Source: Neonectria sp. B-13
Lineage: Eukaryota; Ascomycota; Sordariomycetes; Hypocreales; Nectriaceae
Assembly (NCBI GenBank): GCA_002682825.1
Contig: NOKP01000037.1
Span: 62,001 to 126,000 of the forward strand
Length of the DNA: 64,000 nucleotides
Direction of reading: 5' to 3'
In this document: one piece after another, positions 59,043 through 64,000 of the stretch
How positions within the stretch are numbered: the first letter of the stretch is position 1
Layout: every line of letters begins with the position of its first letter
Notes under the pieces: model-generated
What the model was told of the DNA's origin: nothing
Seen by the model: only the letters and a program-made list of their open reading frames with translations
The model's database searches: none
Program-made: the position numbers and the translations under genes

Positions 59043-60102
59043 CTAGAAGAAGTCATCCCAGTCTTTCGCCACCTGAGCTGCCACAAGTTTCTCAATCGCC
59101 ACTGCGGGATGGTAGTCATTGAACCACAACTAATCAAAACATCAGCTCTTCGATCTGCTAGGGGTGATAGGGCCACTTACGCATGAGACGCCATCCGAAT
59201 TGTAACAGGTAGCATCTGGCGCTCCAAACGCCTCGGGGTCCTGGACTGCTTTGTTGAAGGCTACTGATGTATCGGTGATTTTAGATGTAACACCTTTATT
59301 CTTCTTATTGAACTTCTTTAACTTGCTCTTAAGGAGATTGTTGAATTGGTCGATGGCCGAAACCAGGAGGCTGTTGGATGCTTCGCCTTGTGCTAGCATC
59401 AGGGGAGTCAAGTTTGTTGCTGATGTTTACTTAGCACACTGAACTTGTCAATCAATACCGATAAATCATATTAACACTTACGTGGCATAGTTAGCAGAGC
59501 AAATTTTCGCACGCCGGCATCGTATAGTATTTGTAGTTGCTCGAAATAGGCGTCGACGACCTTTACCAACAACTTGGACACGCCGTCGACATAGTACGAG
59601 TTGCCCACATCGTTGACACCCATCCACACACCTACGATAGTGTTTTCAGATGTCCACGGAGCCTCGTCTGGATGATCCGCAATGCTGTTGCTGAACTGAT
59701 CCACTTGGTCGATCAGACTGAGAACGGTGTCGGCGTATGGCTTGACTAGATCTGCATCGACGGTTGCTCCGCCATACGCGAAGTTGTAAGACAAGGTCAA
59801 CGACGAATTGAACTCGGTGACCATGAAGCCAACCCAGTTGAGACCGCCCGAGGCTGTCCAGCCTGGAAGGTTGGGATTTCCGAGCGGATTCGCGGCCGAC
59901 GGCTGAGTGCTGGTGACGTCGAAGCCGGTCTGGGAATAGGAGTCGCCACTTGTCTGCATTAGTATGCCCTCACGGCTTTGTTTGAGGTGAAAGACACGAA
60001 CAAGCTTATCAAATATTTGACATCTTTTGCTGCGGCGACATGGGTCAGAAAGAATGTGGAGGCACCGACAAGCGCGGCAAACACGGATCTTTGGACCATC
60101 AT
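59043..60102 (-). CDS. Secreted GDSL/SGNH esterase, CE16 acetylesterase-like
   Basis: Four exons (60102-59998, 59953-59482, 59419-59181, 59129-59043) give exactly 300 residues. A signal peptide ([21 protein letters not shown]) is followed by block I with GDSYSQTGF (nucleophile Ser), FAYGGATV with the oxyanion Gly, [10 protein letters not shown] (oxyanion Asn), and the C-terminal NDYHPA with the Asp and His of the triad, so the active site is complete. Two tandem ATGs start the gene at 60102. It removes acetyl or similar ester groups from plant cell-wall saccharides, complementing the GH43 enzyme. A Lys/Asn-rich helix around residues 215-230 is unusual for the family. The first intron is only 44 nt. 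Confidence 0.9.
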
Positions 60103-60971
60103 GAAACTGAACGCGAGGCAATTATCGACAGGATCCCTGACAGAGCAAATCAATTCTCAGACAATCGCCTGCCGATCTGACCTCCTATATACCTTCATCC
60201 ATTATTAAAGGGTCAGCTCATCGACTTTGTTGCCACTCTATGTGTCAAGACGCAATTGGTGGAACGAGCCATCACAAGGTCCTGTTTTGGCTTTGCGGAG
60301 CATCGGCTGCGAACGACCAACGGGGGATGAAACACCGGGTTACTGTTTTGGTTACAGGGGCCGCCTGGAGTCATAGTTTTATTTTTCTCTTATATTATCA
60401 CTTGTGCTGTTGCCTCTCTTTGGTAGCATTCAGTGAAAACCGTGAATAGGCTGATAACTAGCAGATGAAGGGCTTACATGCATGTTTAGCCCAGGAGCCA
60501 GCAGCAACAGTGACAAAGCGAGCCACACAGTTTCATACTCATCAAGCAACGTCTTCTCCGGGAAACACGTGTACTAACCGAGAAACTAATATTGAAGCCT
60601 TTTCTATCGTATTTCTTTGTGTGGTATGTGAATATCAGCCTGTCCATTCAACTTGGCTGAGCAATGCAGCTCCGCATGTATAGAAACCCAAGCACCCGGT
60701 GCGAGCCATTGCATTTAGTGGCCTCTGTCAACCTCGAAGAATGATCATCATTGCGGGCCCTGAACGAAAAAGCGATGATATGAGACTCCGGTCTTCCGCG
60801 GCATGGGTGTGATCAAATTGCAAATGTAACATCTTCACGAATGAGTGATGAAGTCTTACAGCAGATTAATAATGACATTTAATATCTCTGTTGATGCAAT
60901 TTCCCTGTTCAAAGCCTCCTATTGTAAGATATCTCGCCACCAGCTCTGCATTTTTGCTACAATCACATCCG
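60103..60971. other. Intergenic region
   Basis: Promoter of the esterase and 3' flank of the hypothetical gene. No gene seen. Confidence 0.4.
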
Positions 60972-61474
60972 TCACAGGTCAATTGAGCTCGCTGGGCGAG
61001 CAATATTCGCTCTCCAGTGGTGCATATTGATAGGATCCTTCTGATAGATGTTCACTTCGAAGAACTTGTTATGGGCCTCGCACTTGTAGTTCTTGTACCT
61101 GGAGGACAGATTTTAGCAAGGGTCGACATGCCAAACTTTTTGATGGGTTGAATGGCAGGTACTCACGAATTCAGCTTCTGGAAGTTTGCCTGGATCAAGT
61201 CGTCCTCGACGACCTCGACAAACTCTTCTTCCTTACCCCCAACCGGAAGGAAGTACCGCTTCGACACAAGCGGGCCATAGTTGACCTGATGAACGAGCTG
61301 CACAGCAAAGGGTGGTTTCATCTCCACCAGGTCTGGCTTTCCATCCTCACCACGGTTTGGAGAGGCCGCTCTTGGGAAAGACGCCCATGCCATGAACGAG
61401 TTGAACTTGGCTTGATGCAAGAGGTACTGGGGGCGGTAGGGCTTGGCAGCGTCACAGCAGAAGAGGGAAGACAT
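60972..61474 (-). CDS. Small hypothetical protein, 144 aa
   Basis: Two exons (61474-61167, 61098-60972) joined over a 68-nt intron with GTGAGT and CCTCCAG borders. ATG 61474 (MSSLFCCDAAKPYR) was chosen; an upstream in-frame ATG would start at 61528. The protein has a short Cys pair near the start, a middle with acidic KEEEFVEVVEDDL, and a C-terminus YKNYKCEAHNKFFEVNIYQKD. No signal peptide, membrane segment or known domain is visible. The clean splice and lack of stops support a real gene. Family not recognised. Confidence 0.6.
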
Positions 61475-61486
61475 TTTTATTGACCG

Positions 61487-61941
61487 TTGGGTGCAACGAG
61501 ATTGGTGAGGAGCCGCGGAAGAGTGCAAAGTCTGGAGCAGGCCAAGATGATGAGAATCACAGACAAAAGCCCGGACTTCTTAAGCAGTGTTTGCCGTTCT
61601 ACTTATGCTTCCCAAGCCGTCAACGTATCGATATTCCACTGCTATCAATCCATGAAGAAGGGAGTAATGATTGGCTCGATGGGTTTCAATGCGGCTGAGA
61701 GCGCCATGCAGGTTTTGAGGCCTAGCTCACTGAATAGCCAATGAAACTACAATTCAAGTCACGCTTTCAGTGCGGATGAGAAGGTCTTGCAGATTTTGAG
61801 GCCTAGCTCTCTGGAAAACCAATTAAACTACAATTCAAGTCTCGCTTTCAATGCGGATAAGAGCGCCTTGCAGATTTTGAGGCCTAGCTCTCTGAATAGC
61901 CAATTAAACTACAATGCAGCTCTCCCACATGGTTACATCTA
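61487..61941 (+). other. Frame carrying 27-residue repeats, interrupted by one TGA
   Basis: One frame stays open from 61487 to the TAG at 61939-61941 except for TGA at 61742-61744. Copies 2 and 3 of the 81-bp repeat encode variants of FNADKSALQILRPSSLNSQL plus NYNSSLA. In copy 1 the Leu codon TTA is TGA. It could be a decaying repeat-protein gene or a chance effect of a repeat with a length divisible by three. It lies upstream of, and divergent from, the gene starting at 61474. Confidence 0.35.
61684..61921. repeat. 81-bp tandem repeat, 2.9 copies
   Basis: Copies start at 61684, 61765 and 61846, all with TTTCA(A/G)TGCGG. The core TTTTGAGGCCTAGCTC is identical in all three. Differences are scattered substitutions without length change. 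Confidence 0.9.
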
Positions 61942-62234
61942 GGCACCAACAGGTAGAATTGTATCACAGCCATTGAGTCGTCTTGAGCTCTGTGACCTCA
62001 TATAATACGAGCGCCCCCCCTCGTCTCGTTTTTCTTGTCTTATTTCCTTCTCTCACGGTCGGCCCTGGTGGTGGTACCGCAGTCGCTCATTACTACTATC
62101 TTATTCCGACTCGTTTCACTCTTTCAAAGTTCACTGTCGCCAGCCACTACATTCTTTTCTTTGCCTCATCTCCTCTTGCCAGTAGGCTTGTGACCCCTTC
62201 TACTTTTTTTAGGGCAAGGGTTTTTTATTTCCAG

Positions 62235-62825
62235 TCAAGACTCAGCGGGACCATCCAGATCTGGGGATCAACCTCTACCTTATCTTGATTATCGATCTTT
62301 CCACTCTGTTAACCCTAGCTGGATCAGTTCTGGGAATGAAGGCCCTCTCCCGCCGTATGATTGGGGGACATCAAGTAACACGGAGCCTGCTGGACAGGAT
62401 GAGCAAGTTGAACAAGTGGCAAGGCCAGCGAACACCCAACCCCAGCGAACACACAATGACGGTCCACATGGCTCGACTACTCCAACTGTGTTTCAGTGCC
62501 CGAAATGCCAGGACATATTTCCTACAAAAAAACCCCTCACGTAAGTGTGCCTTGCTTTTGTGCTTTCTCAAGAGTCGGGACTTACACAATATACAGTGCA
62601 CATCTAAAGACGCATAGCCGGCCATTCAAGTGTGGCGTGACGAATTGCAGTGCAGGCTTCGTCTTCCGAAAAGACCTTGAGCGCCATCGCAACGATGTGC
62701 ACGGCCAAACTCGTTGGTATTGCAGGCATCCAGGCTGCCCCTCCAAGCTAGCTAGGAACGGGGCATCGCGGAAGGCAAATCTTGACAGGCATATCCAATC
62801 GCAACATGAAGGGCAGGTTTCTTGA
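62235..62825 (+). CDS. Three-finger C2H2 zinc finger protein, 5' end undefined
   Basis: Exon 62235-62540 joins exon 62597-62825 across a 56-nt intron (GTAAGT...ATACAG). The first finger (FQCPKC...LTAHLKTH) is split by the intron; the second is FKCGVTNC...LERHRNDVH and the third WYCRHPGC...LDRHIQSQH, followed by a short tail and TGA. Upstream about 100 residues are Ser/Pro/Gln/Asp-rich and disordered. The frame begins directly after a strong acceptor (TTTTTTATTTCCAG at 62221-62234), so an additional 5' exon with the start codon probably lies between 61950 and 62220 but was not identified. It is a probable nuclear DNA-binding protein. Fungal three-finger proteins of this shape are numerous and mostly uncharacterised. 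Confidence 0.75.
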
Positions 62826-63949
62826 TGGTTGTACCATTTCGGTAGTCGAGTTGATGTCGTTAATTGAACTGTTGTTGTTGAAATAGTACGTCGCATCGTC
62901 TTATGCCCTCGAATTGCCGCCCCTCATACCATTCAATTGGTGGCGTTAGCAACTTTGGCTAGGGAGCAGCGAAGCCGTATCGATCGTGAACACTTCCTTT
63001 GATTATACGTAGGCGGAGTTGCCCCGTATACCGTAGAATGGAAGTCTGGTATACCCGCGGCTGCCGAGGTAATCACTGACGGCTAATGGGGGTGTAAATG
63101 TATCGCGGCTATAGGACAGGGGCGCGTACTTTGCTATGTCTCACCAAGGATATCCCTATTGCTAACGCTGAGCATCACTAGTTGCGATCTATTAAAAACT
63201 GTGTAAATGCTCCCTGGGAGAAAGGATTGTCACTAATAGGAACGGCAAGATCGTGGCTGTGACTCGTCTCGCCTGAGTGCTACGGATAACCAGAGGCGAT
63301 TCACCAAGGGTGCTTTCAAAAGAGTAATTCAAGACATTCACTTCTATACAGGTACGAATACAAGATGAAGAGATGGGGTACGACGGCGACCAGTCGAAGA
63401 AGAGAAAGATGGTGTGGAGAGGAGTCTCTTCGGGCCGACAGGGGCTAGGGCGCCGTGTCATCGGGCCGAGGTTGTACGCGAAGGCGAGGGCGTGCGCGAT
63501 CGCGGGAAGTGCAGCCATCTAATCTAGTGGAGATGACCCACCTCTAGAGCAAGAAGCTTTGTATTGTGCTTGCTTTCGCCAACTTCTCGACGCCCTTGAG
63601 GAGAAGTTAATCCTCGAGAACATCAGCTGCGTGTCGTATGCTCTAACCCCTGGGGACGTTTCCGCATCTTGGGCTCCGGTCGGGTCTTATAGATAGTGGC
63701 CTGGAGCTCACCAGACGAGGATAGCGCCGGGTGCTGAAAGCGGCAGAGTTGCTGCAGCATTGTCGTGAGCTCCTGTGAGCCGGCCGCGATTTGGCTGGCT
63801 TCTGTTGCACTTCCGACGACATCCATCACGTTTCCGGCGCTGTCAGCCCGGATTCATGCCACACGATAGCTAGTCCAAGGTTGTCCTTCCCTCCCCGGAT
63901 TTTCAAGAAATACAAGTTAGTTTTCGTGTGGCGCCTGGCAATGCCACCC
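62826..63949. other. 3'-terminal region of the window, no firm gene
   Basis: A minus-strand frame at 63623-63829 (68 residues from a Met near MDVVGSATEASQIAAG, with orderly codon use) may be an exon of a gene continuing past the window, but no splice sites or family could be fixed. The rest shows no gene. Confidence 0.3.
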
Positions 63950-63999
63950 CCACAAGCACCTCGTCTATGTCACCCCACAAGCAACTCGTTCACGTCACC
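63950..63999. repeat. 25-bp tandem repeat at window end
   Basis: CCACAAGCACCTCGTCTATGTCACC (63950-63974) is followed by a copy at 63975-63999 with four differences. It may continue beyond the window; CCACAAGCA(A/C)CTCGT is the core. Confidence 0.6.
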
Positions 64000-64000
64000 A

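Noticed and set aside
41749..61474. Secreted hydrolases as a single CAZyme gene cluster
   Set aside because: The genes lie far apart, on both strands and are mixed with unrelated genes and an assembly gap; grouping may be coincidental.

Overview
The window looks like genomic DNA of a filamentous ascomycete (Pezizomycotina, probably a Sordariomycete; this is inference). Genes sit on both strands and most are split by short GT-AG introns of about 44-100 nt, several with CTAAC-type branch sites. The families are typical of such fungi: killer-toxin-type GH18 chitinase, DUF3425 bZIP, Zn(II)2Cys6 factor, Clr5-ankyrin protein, DUF3433 membrane protein and a NoxC-type NADPH oxidase. No tRNA, rRNA, CRISPR array or intact transposon was seen. 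A 100-N assembly gap lies at 46802-46901, followed directly by 33 G.

Layout. 1-2540: a 5'-incomplete GH18 chitinase that lacks its catalytic acid. 2698-4180: an unknown protein. 4568-25273: enzymes and regulators of secondary-metabolite type, namely a berberine-bridge-type FAD oxidase, an SDR, a CYP7/CYP8-like P450, a sugar-type MFS transporter, a second SDR, a bZIP and a Zn2Cys6 regulator, a second P450, and an O-methyltransferase broken by an internal deletion and stop. No PKS, NRPS, terpene synthase or other backbone gene is present, so this is either one arm of a larger cluster or a decaying remnant. 26384-30006: one large Clr5-ankyrin gene. 33404-37582: a divergently transcribed Dal5-type transporter and flavin monooxygenase pair.

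38547-61474 holds mainly cell-surface and secreted functions: a DUF3433 membrane protein, GH43 glycosidase, M28 glutamate-carboxypeptidase-like protease, secreted beta-helix protein, NoxC-type NADPH oxidase, GT34 glycosyltransferase and a GDSL acetylesterase. Together they suggest plant-biomass attack and wall remodelling. Between them lie two broken genes: a metallo-beta-lactamase-fold hydrolase with one in-frame TGA, and an unrecognised gene at 49166-50337 with several frame breaks. 61684-61921 is an 81-bp tandem repeat that keeps an open frame of 27-residue units except for one stop. A three-finger C2H2 gene ends at 62825.

Exon structures were assembled by hand from splice signals, frame continuity and family resemblance. 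The exon sums of all complete spliced genes are multiples of three. Functions rest on motif recognition, not database searches.
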